A stretch of DNA of 64,000 nt from Virgibacillus salarius. Lineage in GTDB: Bacteria > Bacillota > Bacilli > Bacillales > Amphibacillaceae. A program made the translations under genes and the position numbers. The notes below the pieces were generated by a model that saw only the letters and a list, made by a program, of their open reading frames with translations, ran no database searches and was not told the origin of the DNA. The stretch is taken from positions 10,782-74,781 of the forward strand of contig NZ_BAAACY010000148.1 in the NCBI RefSeq assembly GCF_039521925.1, in the 5' to 3' direction. How positions within the stretch are numbered: position 1 is the stretch's first letter; each line of letters starts with the position of its first letter. Below, one piece after another: positions 1-6,747 of this stretch.

Positions 1-481
1 CCGGGTGTGCTTCAAGAGCTTGCTCAATAGAAGTTGGCGTAATTCCATGAGAAATACCTAATACTTTATCTAATTCTGGATGAATAAAAACAGGTATAGC
101 ACCAGAAAAAATAATGGCAGCTGTTACAGATTTATGGACATTTCTGGGTACAATTATTTTATCACCAGGGCCACAGACGCTCATTACCATTGCCATAATA
201 GCACCGCTTGTTCCTTGCACAGAAAAAAAGGTGTGCTCCGCACCAAATGCTTTGGCAGCTAGTTCTTGAGCATGCTTAATAATTCCTTGTGGATGATGTA
301 GATCATCTAAAGGTGTAATATTAATTAAATCCATCTTAAAGGCATTCTCGCCTAAGAACGTACGAAATGTATCATCAGCAGCCCTTCCTTGTTTATGACC
401 TGGTATATGGAAGGGGATAGGATTTTTGTTAATATGTTCTAATACACCGGTAAATAATGGTGTATGATGCTGTTCATCCAA
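1..481 (-). CDS. speA: Orn/Lys/Arg decarboxylase, N-terminal part (cut by window edge)
   Basis: This is the first 160 codons of a PLP-dependent lysine/arginine/ornithine decarboxylase of the SpeA type, reading leftwards off the window. The translation holds the family's N-terminal block FHIPGHKQGR near residue 18 and the PLP-domain stretch SVQGTSGAIMAMV near residue 90, followed by a VPRNVHKSV segment. The family decarboxylates basic amino acids in polyamine synthesis. The start is taken as TTG at 479-481, preceded by an AGAGAGGTG ribosome site; no ATG in this frame fits better. The active-site lysine lies beyond the window, so substrate cannot be judged. Position next to yktA matches B. subtilis speA. 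Confidence 0.85.
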   Translation of the reverse strand, partial: MDEQHHTPLFTGVLEHINKNPIPFHIPGHKQGRAADDTFRTFLGENAFKMDLINITPLDDLHHPQGIIKHAQELAAKAFGAEHTFFSVQGTSGAIMAMVMSVCGPGDKIIVPRNVHKSVTAAIIFSGAIPVFIHPELDKVLGISHGITPTSIEQALEAHP

Positions 482-818
482 TAGGAACACCTCTCTATGA
501 TGTCAGACTAAAATATCGAAAGTATTATAGCAAAAGACAACCATAAATACTAGTCGTTCAACAAGAATAAATGCTAAAATAGAAGAAATAGTTATTGATA
601 TAATTCTTTAGAAAAGGTTTTTAGCAATTAAACATTAAAAACCCAATCTTTCAAAGAGATTAGCTCATTCGGCTTTTGCTGATTTATCGGTAGGGAATGC
701 TAGTGAGTTAGCAGATTGCTGCAATGAGCGAAGCAGACACAGAGAAGAATATCTTCCAGATAGTTATAGAAAGAGACTTATCAAAACATAAAAGCTTGAT
801 GCTGAAAGGGGTCGTGGC
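482..818. other. Gene-free stretch between speA and yktA
   Basis: This 337-base AT-rich interval separates two divergent genes, so it must hold both promoters. I see no reading frame with a ribosome site, no convincing terminator and no copy of the dispersed repeats found elsewhere in the window. Confidence 0.5.
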
Positions 819-1088
819 ATGAGTTATCATTATCCCATTGATGAAACCTGGACGAAGGAGGAAGTAATACAGGTGGTTCAATTCTTTTCACTGGTCGAAC
901 AAGCATATGAAAAAAACGTTGACCGTACTGTATTATTGACTGTATATAATGATTTTAAGAAGGTCGTTCCCTCGAAGAGTGAAGAGAAGAAACTATTTCG
1001 AGAATTTGAACAGGGATCTGGATATGCATGCTTTCCGGTTATAAGACACGCAAGGGATTCAGATCAACATAAAATATCTATGAAATAA
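819..1088 (+). CDS. yktA: UPF0223 family protein YktA
   Basis: This is a small cytosolic protein of 89 residues, matching the usual UPF0223 length. The family pattern is visible: the YPIDETWTKEE start, VVQFFSLVEQAYEKNVDR, and the core VVPSKSEEKKLFREFE near residues 50-65. No function is established for the family. The ATG at 819 follows an AAGGGG ribosome site. It sits between speA and the yktB region exactly as in B. subtilis. The C-terminal tail after residue 75 is variable in this family as far as I recall. The stop codon lies directly before the IS200/IS605 remnant, which does not appear to have cut the gene. Confidence 0.85.
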   Translation: MSYHYPIDETWTKEEVIQVVQFFSLVEQAYEKNVDRTVLLTVYNDFKKVVPSKSEEKKLFREFEQGSGYACFPVIRHARDSDQHKISMK

Positions 1089-1217
1089 AACTGGCGAAGC
1101 GTATTTTAACGTACTTCCGAAAGAAGTCTCCATCTTCAAGCGTGTGAAGGGCGGAGCCCAACGGTAAGGGAGTGGAGATGAATTTCGGTTGGGCGACAGC
1201 CCAAAGGCTTTTTTCCT

Positions 1218-1417
1218 TTTTTGTTCAAAGCACAACCCAACAGTGAATGATCGAAATTCATCAATGCCTATAAAAGTGCCAGTTCAAGACTTAGCAAGAG
1301 GGATTTTCCTCCTGTTCGTAAAAAGTTATGGAAAGAAATGTTTTGGTCAAGAAGTTTTGGTTTGTTGACAACTGGCGGTTCGCCTATTGAAGTAGTAAAA
1401 AAATAGATTGAAAATCA
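1218..1417 (+). pseudogene. tnpA: TnpA (Y1 transposase) C-terminal remnant
   Basis: One frame (codons in phase with 1224) reads SKFINAYKSASSRL, then FPPVRKKLWKEMFW, then TTGGSPIEVVKK, stop, IENQ. This is the C-terminal third of an IS200/IS605 HUH transposase. TGA at 1248-1250 and TAG at 1404-1406 interrupt it. The TAG falls where family members carry the Tyr of the YxxxQ motif, the nucleophile that forms the covalent DNA link, so this copy cannot be catalytic even apart from its missing N-terminal HUH half. The 3' end runs out of frame into the TnpB fragment, which suggests an internal deletion joined the two genes. Confidence 0.75.
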
Positions 1418-1420
1418 AAG

Positions 1421-1594
1421 GATATTGATAAATGGTTCCCATCTACCAAAACTTGTTCGAGTTGCGGAAATACCCAACCAATGCCTATAGAAATTAGAAC
1501 ATACGCTTGTTCGTGTGGGCTAAATCTCGATAGAGATTATAATTCAGCGCTTCATATCAAAAAAGAAGGCATTCGCTTATTAGCAAGTGCCTAA
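1421..1594 (+). pseudogene. tnpB: TnpB C-terminal remnant (zinc ribbon and last RuvC motif)
   Basis: The 57 codons from 1421 to the TAA at 1592-1594 encode the end of a TnpB RNA-guided nuclease: DKWFPSTKTCSSCG, a second cysteine pair ACSCG, then NLDRDYNSALHIKKEG. The four cysteines form the usual zinc ribbon, and the Asp of RDYNSA is the last RuvC catalytic residue. The RuvC-I and RuvC-II parts and the N-terminal RNA-binding domain are absent, so no nuclease can be made. The fragment has no start codon or ribosome site of its own. The 3' end of tnpB normally overlaps the guide (omega) RNA, so that part may persist. Confidence 0.85.
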
Positions 1595-1723
1595 TGAAAA
1601 TATAAACTCTTGGAACAAGAGGGTTAGCTTGGTCCATTTCGTCAGCTACCAAAAGTGGCGATTACCCAAGAAGCCCCCATTTCAAGCAACCCGTAAGGGC
1701 GGTAAGTGGGGGGAGTAGTTCAC
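1595..1723 (+). ncRNA. IS605 right end / omega-RNA scaffold remnant
   Basis: The 3' flank of the tnpB fragment ends in a hairpin with arms CCCCCATTT (1674-1682) and AAGTGGGGG (1704-1712), nine pairs including one G-U, followed by GAGTAGTTCAC. In TnpB systems this right end is the 3' scaffold of the guide RNA and the next 16 or so bases are the guide. Here those bases (1724-1739) lie on the strand antisense to the yktB 3' end. Whether any RNA is still made is unknown. Confidence 0.5.
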
Positions 1724-1727
1724 TATA

Positions 1728-2345
1728 CTATTTACTATTTACTGCTTTTTTATAGAAAGGTAGTAGAGAATCAATGGTACTTGTTGCTTGATGTAAGAAT
1801 GCGTCTCCATCATACACACGGTCATCATTTCTATCTAAATGTAGACCAACTAGAAATTCAGCCTTCTTTACGTCGCGGAATCGTTTAACATCTTTTAGCT
1901 CTAAGTCTTCTATACTTTTTGCATCTTTTTTCATATGATCTAGTGATACGACAAAGTTTTTAGGAAGTTGTTTTAATTCATCAAAACTATTAATGAATGT
2001 CTGGGCAATGGCTGATTTATGATCTAGTTCATAAATCAGTGCTAACCAAATGAATACATGATCATCAAACAAACCTACCTGAAAGTGTGGGAGTTTTTTG
2101 TATCCCCGTTTATTCGCAGCAATAGCTAGCCATGTATCTTTTGGCGGATTTACTGTTCTACGCGCATGCTTGGCAATATGTACGAATACTTCATTCCCTA
2201 CTTGCGTAGCTAAATAATCTGCCAAAAAGCTACCGATTTCTTGAAATTTTGGCTGTATCCGTGTTTGAATTGCCTCCATTCTTGATTCAAGTCCATCAAT
2301 TAAAAATGTATCAAAATCTTTTTTTTCAAAACCATTAAAAGCCAT
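1728..2345 (-). CDS. yktB: UPF0637 / DUF1054 family protein YktB
   Basis: The 205-residue protein has the full length of the DUF1054 family and its typical start GFEKKDFDTFLIDGLESRM. It also shows the internal stretch HAKHARRTVNPPKDTWLA-like (here HIAKHARRTVNPPKDTW) near residue 57 and LPHFQVGLFDDHVFIWLA near residue 85. No enzymatic role is established. ATG at 2343-2345 is preceded by GAAAGGGAG. The gene converges on yktA with the IS605 fossil in between; the element ends five bases outside the stop codon, so the coding sequence appears intact. Confidence 0.9.
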   Translation of the reverse strand: MAFNGFEKKDFDTFLIDGLESRMEAIQTRIQPKFQEIGSFLADYLATQVGNEVFVHIAKHARRTVNPPKDTWLAIAANKRGYKKLPHFQVGLFDDHVFIWLALIYELDHKSAIAQTFINSFDELKQLPKNFVVSLDHMKKDAKSIEDLELKDVKRFRDVKKAEFLVGLHLDRNDDRVYDGDAFLHQATSTIDSLLPFYKKAVNSK

Positions 2346-2568
2346 TTTAATCTCCCTTTCTTCTGTCTAGTTATCAAGGTGTATTTCTGCAGATTCTAAT
2401 TATAATAATTATTATTAAGTATTTATTAAAGCAAGTCAAGTTTTATAAATATAATGTTTAAACAAGTCGTTTTAAGGGGAAATTATAACAATAAGTCGCG
2501 GAATTATAAGATTTATTGAACCAAATGGTGATGATATTCATAAATATATTAAAAGCGATCGAAAGGTT

Positions 2569-2769
2569 GTGTACAAATTGAAGTACGTTATGGAGGCTTT
2601 ACGTCGTAAAGAAGCCCAAGAAAAATTGCCTGTAATCCGCATGGAAATTGATTATGAACTTGTAACACTTTATGATGCGATGAAGAGTGAAGATACTGTA
2701 GGAATTATAAAAAGTAAAGAGCGATTAAAGCAGCTGAGGAGACAGCTAATGGAGATTGATAATGAATAG
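2569..2769 (+). CDS. Small hypothetical protein, possibly YkzI-like
   Basis: The frame encodes about 66 residues, rich in charged amino acids and with an amphipathic C-terminal helix (SKERLKQLRRQLMEIDNE). I do not recognise a named domain; position in the yktA-yktB-yktC group suggests the small B. subtilis gene ykzI, but that is synteny only. The start is uncertain. GTG at 2569 sits only two bases from the nearest AAAGG; TTG at 2578 is spaced better (11 bases) and gives MKYVMEALRRKEAQ. The same frame stays open upstream to 2476 without ATG, GTG or TTG. A terminator follows directly. Confidence 0.6.
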   Translation: MYKLKYVMEALRRKEAQEKLPVIRMEIDYELVTLYDAMKSEDTVGIIKSKERLKQLRRQLMEIDNE

Positions 2770-2779
2770 AGTGCTTTGA

Positions 2780-2819
2780 CCTTCAATAACGGTATTTCAT
2801 CCGTATTGAGGGTTTTTTC
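2780..2819 (+). terminator. Rho-independent terminator
   Basis: The arms CTTCAATAACGG and CCGTATTGAGG (one bulged base) are followed by six T residues, ten bases after the small hypothetical gene's stop codon. Confidence 0.75.
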
Positions 2820-2820
2820 A

Positions 2821-3027
2821 TAGTCTAGATAATGAAATTATTAAATTTGCTCATGTGGATAAATATGGAAATATTGAGCCGCGTCCAGCTCTAGCACCCA
2901 GAAACGAGGCGACTTCACGAATCGCCCTAATCTAAGTCATCATCGGCTCGCAAGCTCACCGTGATTCCTTTATGTCTGTTGACTCGCTCCAGTCACTACA
3001 TTTCTAATTTGGCGCTTGCGCTTTTTT
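2821..3027 (+). repeat. R1 dispersed repeat, copy A
   Basis: This is one of seven R1 copies in the window. The family begins TAGTCTAGGAAATTATAAAAT, continues through a GTGGATAAATATGG block, a CCGCGTCCAGCTC block, CAGAAACGAGGCGACTTCA, AATCGCCCTAATCTAAGTC, ATCATCGGCTCG, CTCACCGTGATTCCTTTAT, TTGACTCGCTCCAGTCGC and TACGTTTCTAAT, and ends GCGCTTGCGCTTTT. Internal pairings include AGAAACG with CGTTTCT, GGCGA with TCGCC, and ATCATCGG with CCGTGAT. Copy A is complete, with a Y-to-A drift in the last stem (CTACATTTCT). It contains no reading frame. Confidence 0.85.
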
Positions 3028-3129
3028 CTTACTAACTAGAAATGATTATAGCTAAGGTAGTGAAACCGATGACTCGCATCAAGAGTTCTGATACTATAGT
3101 ATTATATAGAAAACATTGGAGGAATACAT

Positions 3130-3939
3130 ATGGATGAAGTGTATCGTGAAGAAGTATACCATCAAGCGGTAGAATGGGTACTTGAAGCTGGAAGGACAAT
3201 TAGAAATCATATGAACGATCCATTAACTATTGATACAAAATCCAATGCAAATGATTTAGTCACGACGATGGACAAAGATACAGAAGCTTTCTTTGCTTCC
3301 CGGATAAAGAAAAAATATCCAGAACATTTTATATTAAGTGAAGAGGGTTTTGGTGATGAGATAAGAACAATGGATGGAACGGTTTGGATCATCGATCCAA
3401 TTGATGGAACAATGAATTTTGTTCATCAAAAGAGAAATTTTGCTATATCAATTGGAATTTATCATGACAACATCGGTGAGATTGGGCTTATTTACAATGT
3501 GATGGATGATATATTGTATAGTGCACAACGAGGAAAAGGGGCTTATAAAGGCGAGACGAGACTTCCTTTATTAAATCAAGACGTCCGTTTTAATGAGGCG
3601 ATCATCGGATTAAACCATTTTTGGTTGTGTAAGAATCGTCTAGTCGATGAAACTATCATGCAACAGCTCGTTCGGGATATAAGAGGCACGAGAACTTATG
3701 GTTCCGCAGCGTTGGAATTTGCATACGTAGCTGAAGGCATTTTAGATGGCTACTTAACGCTTAGTCTTTCACCGTGGGATATTGCGGCAGGAATGGTTAT
3801 TGTTAATGAAGTAGGTGGAGTAACTTCAACGATTGATGGGGATAAAATAAATATGTTAGATAAGAACTCTGTCTTCACCTGTAACCCACAAATACAACAG
3901 AACATTCTTGAAGATTACGTACGTAAAGCAAGGAAGTGA
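3130..3939 (+). CDS. yktC: Inositol monophosphatase family protein
   Basis: This 269-residue member of the IMPase/SuhB superfamily carries both metal-site signatures: EEGFGDE near residues 80-86 with WIIDPIDGTMNFV at about 96-108 (Asp-Pro-Ile-Asp-Gly-Thr), and WDIAAGMVIVNEVGG near 216-230. These are the Mg2+ and substrate phosphate ligands, so catalysis is expected. B. subtilis YktC is an inositol-1-phosphatase-type enzyme; natural substrate is not set by the sequence. ATG at 3130 follows ATTGGAGG. A strong hairpin overlaps the last codons, and convergent ylaF shares that 3' end. Confidence 0.9.
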   Translation: MDEVYREEVYHQAVEWVLEAGRTIRNHMNDPLTIDTKSNANDLVTTMDKDTEAFFASRIKKKYPEHFILSEEGFGDEIRTMDGTVWIIDPIDGTMNFVHQKRNFAISIGIYHDNIGEIGLIYNVMDDILYSAQRGKGAYKGETRLPLLNQDVRFNEAIIGLNHFWLCKNRLVDETIMQQLVRDIRGTRTYGSAALEFAYVAEGILDGYLTLSLSPWDIAAGMVIVNEVGGVTSTIDGDKINMLDKNSVFTCNPQIQQNILEDYVRKARK

Positions 3940-3964
3940 CTTTTTAAAGTCACTTCCTTTTTTT
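3932..3964 (+). terminator. Terminator overlapping the ends of yktC and ylaF
   Basis: A perfect 12-bp stem (GGAAGTGACTTT, TT loop, AAAGTCACTTCC) is followed by seven T residues. It contains the stop codons of both yktC (TGA 3937-3939) and convergent ylaF (TGA, complement 3950-3952), so it is embedded in coding ends on both strands. Confidence 0.85.
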
Positions 3965-4120
3965 CTTTAAGCTTATACCAAATCCCATAAAAGCAAATCC
4001 CAATAATATAAACAAAATCACTAACCATATATTACGGTAGGCTATCGATATGCTGACGCCAACAAACATTAAAATAACGAGTAATGCTAATAAGAGCATT
4101 GGAAAATTTATATTTTTCAT
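3950..4120 (-). CDS. ylaF: YlaF-like small membrane protein (DUF5325)
   Basis: A 56-residue frame starting ATG at 4118-4120, with AAAGAGGTG upstream, encodes MKNINFPMLLLALLVILMF, a second hydrophobic helix (LVILFILLGFAFMGFGISL), and a basic tail KKKRK. Two transmembrane helices with a short loop and a basic end are the layout of the DUF5325/YlaF family, and the position between yktC and ylaH matches B. subtilis. No function is known. In B. subtilis the translation factor gene typA (ylaG) lies between ylaF and ylaH; here it is absent. Confidence 0.75.
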   Translation of the reverse strand: MKNINFPMLLLALLVILMFVGVSISIAYRNIWLVILFILLGFAFMGFGISLKKKRK

Positions 4121-4286
4121 GTCCACACCTCTTTTATCTCAAAATCTAGTATATCGGAAATCGATTATTTGATCAAAGGGTTTTATATAAGTATGTAACC
4201 ATATATTAGGCTGGCGAACATGCTAAATATTTAGTATGATAATAAAAGGATTTTAAATTGCTATACATAAGTAGTGGGGGATACAT

Positions 4287-4598
4287 ATGAACTCGAATTT
4301 CAGTCTAGTATTTGATTTTGTTCTCGAGCAAGTTGGAACGGAATATTTGTTTGAAGGATTATATATTTTAAATCTTATCTTTAGTATTATTGCATTTAAG
4401 CTGGGGTTTGCTAGAAAGCTTCCGATGATTAAAACGATTGTGGTATATATCATGTTGGCAATTGGTGTATTTGTACTTACGATTTTCAGTAGTGTTATGC
4501 AAATGCCAATTACAGAGAGTTTAGTTGTTATTTCACTCGTGTTAGGTATTTATCGATTACGACTACATAAGGAAAGAACCAGAAAACGCAACGAATAA
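4287..4598 (+). CDS. ylaH: YlaH-like membrane protein
   Basis: The 103-residue product has three hydrophobic segments (about residues 24-40, 50-68 and 72-88) and a basic C-terminal tail KERTRKRNE. It resembles the YlaH-like family, including the central FARKLPMIKTIVVY segment. No biochemical role is known. ATG at 4287 follows GTGGGGG with seven bases between. An R2 repeat begins just past the stop codon and supplies its terminator hairpin. Confidence 0.8.
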   Translation: MNSNFSLVFDFVLEQVGTEYLFEGLYILNLIFSIIAFKLGFARKLPMIKTIVVYIMLAIGVFVLTIFSSVMQMPITESLVVISLVLGIYRLRLHKERTRKRNE

Positions 4599-4629
4599 AG
4601 AGAATGAGACAACAGAATTAAGAAACAAT

Positions 4630-4668
4630 AAAAAACGAAAGGTAAATTAATTACCTTTCGTTTTTTTG
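4630..4668 (+). terminator. R2 leading hairpin acting as ylaH terminator
   Basis: The arms AAAAACGAAAGGTAA (4631-4645) and TTACCTTTCGTTTTT (4651-4665) form a perfect 15-bp stem with a five-base loop and a T run. It lies 32 bases past the ylaH stop codon. Confidence 0.8.
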
Positions 4669-4669
4669 A

Positions 4670-4872
4670 TAGTCTAGGAATTATAAAATGTGCCCATGTG
4701 GGTGGATAAATATTGGCGTGTTGAGTCGCGTAAAGTGCAAGCACCGAGAAACGAGGCGATTTCACAAATCGCCTTAATCTAATTCATTCATCGGCTCGAA
4801 AGCTCACCGTGATTTCTTTATCTCCGTTGACTTGCTCCAGTCGCTACGTTTCTAATCGGACACTTGTGCTCT
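4670..4872 (+). repeat. R1 dispersed repeat, copy B
   Basis: This copy is complete from TAGTCTAGGAATTATAAAAT to CACTTGTGCT. Its GGCGATTTCACAAATCGCC hairpin is longer than in copy A because TTT/AAA changes match on both sides. Confidence 0.8.
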
Positions 4873-4954
4873 AAAATATACGAGACTCCTGCGGGATAAC
4901 ATGATTATTGTATTTTGCGTAAAAAGCTGTTTTTTTATCCCCGCTCTTTATGAC

Positions 4955-5158
4955 TTAAATAAAATCGTCAGATGCTTTTTTTTCTGTATATAAACGAAAT
5001 TTTCCGGTAGCATGACGTTGTTTCGTTTTGTGCTCAATTCGTTCATAACATAATTGGCAAAGGTACATATGGATTCGCCTGTTTCTTAATCGTTTCGCTT
5101 CAAAGGAATGATCATCAATACTTTCTATATTGTCGCAAATTGTACATTTAACTTGCAT
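4955..5158 (-). CDS. ylaI: YlaI family protein (DUF2197)
   Basis: The 67-residue protein has two CxxC pairs, VKCTICDNIE at the N-terminus and YLCQLCYERIE near residue 34, consistent with a small zinc-binding fold. The KRLRNRRIHMY block and ATGKFRLYTEKK tail match YlaI of Bacillus. No role is known. ATG at 5156-5158 follows TGAGGTGAAATT. The neighbouring R2/R1 composite ends just past its stop codon. Confidence 0.9.
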   Translation of the reverse strand: MQVKCTICDNIESIDDHSFEAKRLRNRRIHMYLCQLCYERIEHKTKQRHATGKFRLYTEKKASDDFI

Positions 5159-5338
5159 AATTTCACCTCAACGTAAAAAAATAGGCTTAAGATTATTGTC
5201 GACAATATCATCATTATTTGTCATCATAATCTAATCTTAGTGTAACACAATGTGGACCTGAAAAAGAAGTATGTCATGTTTGATGATTGGTGGAATAGGG
5301 TAAATACCTCATAAATAAGTAAAAGAAAGGGCGATTTG

Positions 5339-5626
5339 ATGAAGAAAGGATATTTGTATTCTGCTGGTGCAGCTGGTGTGATTGGTGCAACAATGGCAGG
5401 ATATTTTTTAAAGAATAAAGATAATCGGCAAAAAGTAAAAGACAAAATAACAAATTATCAAAATGGAATACGTACTACTTTTGAAGATGCTGGTGTACCG
5501 GATCAATCAGAAAACCAGGATCTAGCACAATTAGAAAACGCTAAAATGGTTTCAGAAGGCTCTCAATTTGGAGTTCAATACTATACAGAGCATAAAGATA
5601 ATAATGCCATTGAGCATCAACAATAA
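5339..5626 (+). CDS. Hypothetical protein with N-terminal membrane anchor
   Basis: The 95-residue product starts with a basic MKKGY, one glycine/alanine-rich helix (about residues 5-22, AGAAGVIGATMAGYFL), a charged KNKDNRQKVKDKI stretch and an acidic, glutamine-rich remainder. The single helix followed by a soluble tail suggests membrane anchoring. I do not recognise a named family. ATG at 5339 is spaced seven bases from AGAAAGGG; an in-frame TTG at 5336 is less likely. It converges on ylaJ and shares its terminator. Confidence 0.7.
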   Translation: MKKGYLYSAGAAGVIGATMAGYFLKNKDNRQKVKDKITNYQNGIRTTFEDAGVPDQSENQDLAQLENAKMVSEGSQFGVQYYTEHKDNNAIEHQQ

Positions 5627-5630
5627 GGAT

Positions 5631-5664
5631 AAAGAGTTTCCGTAATAGTCGGAAACTCTTTTAT
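5631..5664. terminator. Bidirectional terminator between the hypothetical gene and ylaJ
   Basis: A perfect stem AAAGAGTTTCCG / CGGAAACTCTTT with a seven-base loop lies between two convergent stop codons. The T run is clearer on the + strand. Confidence 0.75.
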
Positions 5665-6263
5665 TATTCATTATTATGATGATTAGATTGTTCTTCTTCT
5701 GTATCTTCTAGCTTTTGTTTTTCGTCCTCGGGTATTACTTCTTTATTTTGATCCGGTTCCTGAGGTCTGTCATCGCTGATTGGAAAATCTGGCATATACC
5801 TTCCTACAATTGCAGCAAGTTCATCTACAACGCCATGGACTGGGTGTCCTTGTCTAATTTTATTTGCCATTCCTCTAATTCTTTCTGTCATATCTGCATC
5901 CGCTACAACAACCGCTGTTTTTCCATAAGGATCATGATAAAGAGCTTCTAACACACTATATTTTATCGTGCCTACTCTCGATCGATCGAGGTCTTTATCT
6001 ACATCAATCCCTACAACTGCATAGGGGCCAGCTACAACAGATGTCGCGTCTTCAACGTTAGGAACGTCACTTGCAATATTTGCAAGGTGATCTGCGATTT
6101 CTGTATTTGTAAGGTTTTTTTGTTCGTGAGGGTCCGAATTCTTTACCTGAATCATTTGATTGTCTTTCTCTTCATTCGATAATGGCTCTTCTTGACTTTG
6201 CTGCTGACATGCTGCCAATATAAATATATTAGCAAGTAATATTAAACCTATTCGCCATCTCAT
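5664..6263 (-). CDS. ylaJ: YhcN/YlaJ family sporulation lipoprotein
   Basis: The protein is 199 residues from ATG at 6261-6263, which has GGAGG seven bases upstream; a longer start is unnecessary. Residues 1-18 form a lipoprotein signal ending LAAC, so the mature N-terminus is a lipidated cysteine outside the membrane. The family core is visible: HLANIASDVPNVEDATSVV, AVVGIDVD, ADADMTERIRGMANKIRQG and VDELAAIVGRYMPDFP. YhcN/YlaJ proteins are linked to the spore and germination. The tail is acidic and low complexity (EEEQSNHHNNE). Confidence 0.9.
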   Translation of the reverse strand: MRWRIGLILLANIFILAACQQQSQEEPLSNEEKDNQMIQVKNSDPHEQKNLTNTEIADHLANIASDVPNVEDATSVVAGPYAVVGIDVDKDLDRSRVGTIKYSVLEALYHDPYGKTAVVVADADMTERIRGMANKIRQGHPVHGVVDELAAIVGRYMPDFPISDDRPQEPDQNKEVIPEDEKQKLEDTEEEQSNHHNNE

Positions 6264-6406
6264 TAGAAATTCCTCCATCCATAATAAAAACGATTACTGT
6301 TATTTTGGATGAAATAATATAAATTATACAAAACGGTAAGATATTGAGGGTTATTTACGAAAACTATGATAAAGATAGTATTAGAAAAAATTACTTCGGC
6401 AAAGAA

Positions 6407-6597
6407 CAAAAGCGCAAACGCCCGAATAGAAACGTAGTAACTGGAGCGAGTCAACGAAGATAAAGGATTACGGTGTGCTTGTGAGCCGATGATGACTTAG
6501 ATTAGGGCGATTCATGAAGTCGCCTCGTTTCTGAAGGCTGGTGCTGGACGCGGCTCAACACGCCAAGATTTATTCACATGGGAAAATTTATAATTTC
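6407..6597 (-). repeat. R1 dispersed repeat, copy C (inverted)
   Basis: This is the only copy on the minus strand. It keeps the GGCGACTTCATGAATCGCC hairpin and the AACGCGG-flanked block, and starts and ends as in copy A. It fills much of the 484-base gene-free space between ylaJ and ylaL; the rest is AT-rich with no frame I trust. Confidence 0.85.
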
Positions 6598-6604
6598 CCT
6601 GCTT

Positions 6605-6640
6605 ATAAAAAAAGGTTGTCGCAACAATGTGCACAACCTT
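6605..6640 (-). terminator. Probable ylaL terminator
   Basis: Read on the minus strand, AAGGTTGT and ACAACCTT pair around a 13-base loop and are followed by eight T residues. It lies about 110 bases past the ylaL stop codon. Confidence 0.55.
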
Positions 6641-6747
6641 CAAAATCATTCGGTAACTTTTTAATAAAGTTTTTCATCACTGCTTTCCCATTATTTCTTT
6701 CCGTTGTTCTATGGTCAAATAGAAAGAAGAAGATGTCTAAGTTAGTG

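Larger units (their letters stand above)
1117..1723 (+). mobile_element. Decayed IS200/IS605-family element
   Basis: This is a fossil insertion between yktA and yktB. From left to right it shows a GAAG-led hairpin (stem 1127-1132 with 1173-1178), a second hairpin TTGGGC/GCCCAA at 1188-1203, the C-terminal part of a Y1 transposase TnpA (about 1218-1417), the C-terminal zinc-ribbon end of TnpB (1421-1594), and a right-end hairpin (1674-1712) finishing in GAGTAGTTCAC at 1713-1723. A complete element of this kind is about 1.7-2 kb, so most of tnpA and tnpB has been deleted. The right end lies five bases from the yktB stop codon. The left boundary is approximate. Confidence 0.75.
4601..4950 (+). 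repeat. R2 repeat, split into two halves by R1 copy B
   Basis: The left part (4601-4669) carries the R2 start (GAGACAACAG, AGAAACAATAAAAAACGA) and its hairpin. The right part (about 4877-4950) carries ACGAGACTCCTGCGGG, GATAACATGATTATTG and a degenerate right end CTGTTTTTTTATCCCCGCTC. R1 copy B lies between them. The middle of R2 present at 18980-19274 is missing, so R1 replaced or deleted the core. Confidence 0.7.

Noticed and set aside
6603..6677. Minus-strand 24-codon frame with a CAHCC motif downstream of ylaL
   Set aside because: It lacks a good ribosome site, and its second half is the ylaL terminator hairpin, which explains the sequence better.
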